Part shown: in pieces, positions 63,917 through 64,000 of the stretch
How the letters are laid out: every line of letters starts with the position of its first letter
How positions within the stretch are numbered: position 1 is the stretch's first letter
Assembly (NCBI GenBank): GCA_019459145.1
Contig: JAIBEK010000027.1
Location: forward strand, 147,008-211,007
Source: Arenimonas sp.
Lineage (GTDB): Bacteria > Pseudomonadota > Alphaproteobacteria > Rhizobiales > Rhizobiaceae
DNA length: 64,000 nucleotides
Direction: 5' to 3'
Made by a program: the position numbers and the translations under genes
The notes under the pieces: generated by a model
The model's database searches: none
The model's input: only the letters and a program-made list of their open reading frames with translations
What the model was told of the DNA's origin: nothing

Positions 63917-64000
63917 GATTTTGTTGGCGTGGAGGGAACCGGAGCGGAGGCGAAATTGGGGGCACCGCTCGTCCTCGAGGCCTGCATTTCTTCCCGGCAC
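63908..64000. repeat. 93-bp direct repeat, copy 2
   Basis: Second copy of 63643-63735, ending at the last base of the window. Confidence 0.9.

Noticed and set aside
63382..63987. A 201-codon minus-strand frame covering the window end
   Set aside because: Its N-terminal two thirds run through the repeated and G-rich artefact; only the last 54 codons, from 63546, look like a protein.
1..64000. CRISPR arrays, rRNA genes, complete tRNA genes and insertion sequences
   Set aside because: No regularly spaced repeats, rRNA segments, full tRNA folds or DDE transposase genes were found on reading.

Overview
The window looks like part of a large conjugative plasmid of the repABC type from an alphaproteobacterium of the order Hyphomicrobiales (Rhizobiales; Rhizobium/Agrobacterium/Sinorhizobium relatives). 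The evidence is a complete repABC replication/partition operon, a Ti-plasmid-type traI-trb operon, a Ti-type traHBFA / oriT / traCDG region and a RHE_PE00001-family gene. The species cannot be named from sequence reading alone.

Layout. 1-681: 3' end of a nucleotidyltransferase-HEPN gene. 682-1328: a gene-free but highly structured stretch. 1329-6408: a catabolic-looking module of an AcoR-type sigma-54 activator, a bdhA-like dehydrogenase behind a near-perfect sigma-54 promoter, and an NTF2-flavin monooxygenase fusion. 6773-7981: a fosmidomycin-resistance-type MFS exporter. 8150-9710: a hipBA toxin-antitoxin pair. 9949-12311: a tyrosine recombinase broken by a one-base homopolymer shift. 12492-22229 (minus strand): an operon of a giant DUF4011-helicase-nuclease protein, a Mre11/SbcD-like phosphoesterase (frameshifted) and a Rad50/SbcC/YhaN-like ATPase. 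22548-30425 (plus strand): seven tightly coupled genes made of a sigma-like protein, a small regulator-like protein, an ImmA/IrrE peptidase-UvrD helicase-AddB-like fusion, a triple ubiquitin-like protein, an E2, a JAB-E1 fusion and a DUF6527 protein. 30786-32542: a small divergent gene and an AvcD-type anti-phage dCTP deaminase. 32591-36276: the RHE_PE00001 gene, vapBC, a XerC-like recombinase and a small hypothetical gene. 36407-40157: repCBA with candidate parS sites, counter-transcribed RNA and operator. 40310-50577: traI and trbBCDEJKLFGHI. 50701-51954: a DUF4143 ATPase at the place where traR/traM usually lie. 52041-60369: traH-B-F-A, oriT and traC-D-G. 60418-63546: small cargo genes. 63600-64000: a low-quality-looking G-rich stretch inside a 93-bp repeat, probably a contig-end artefact.

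How it fits together. RepA/RepB/RepC keep the plasmid, with copy number set by a small antisense RNA. TraA nicks oriT, TraG couples the DNA to the Trb type IV secretion channel, and TraF processes the pilin. The normal quorum switch seems eroded: the TraI homologue lacks several conserved synthase residues and no TraR or TraM is visible here, although two lux-box-like sites remain upstream of traI. The 8-36 kb part is a defence and stability island carried by the plasmid. Its most striking member is the seven-gene operon at 22548-30425, which joins a bacterial ubiquitin-like conjugation cassette to a peptidase-helicase-nuclease fusion and to its own sigma-like regulator.
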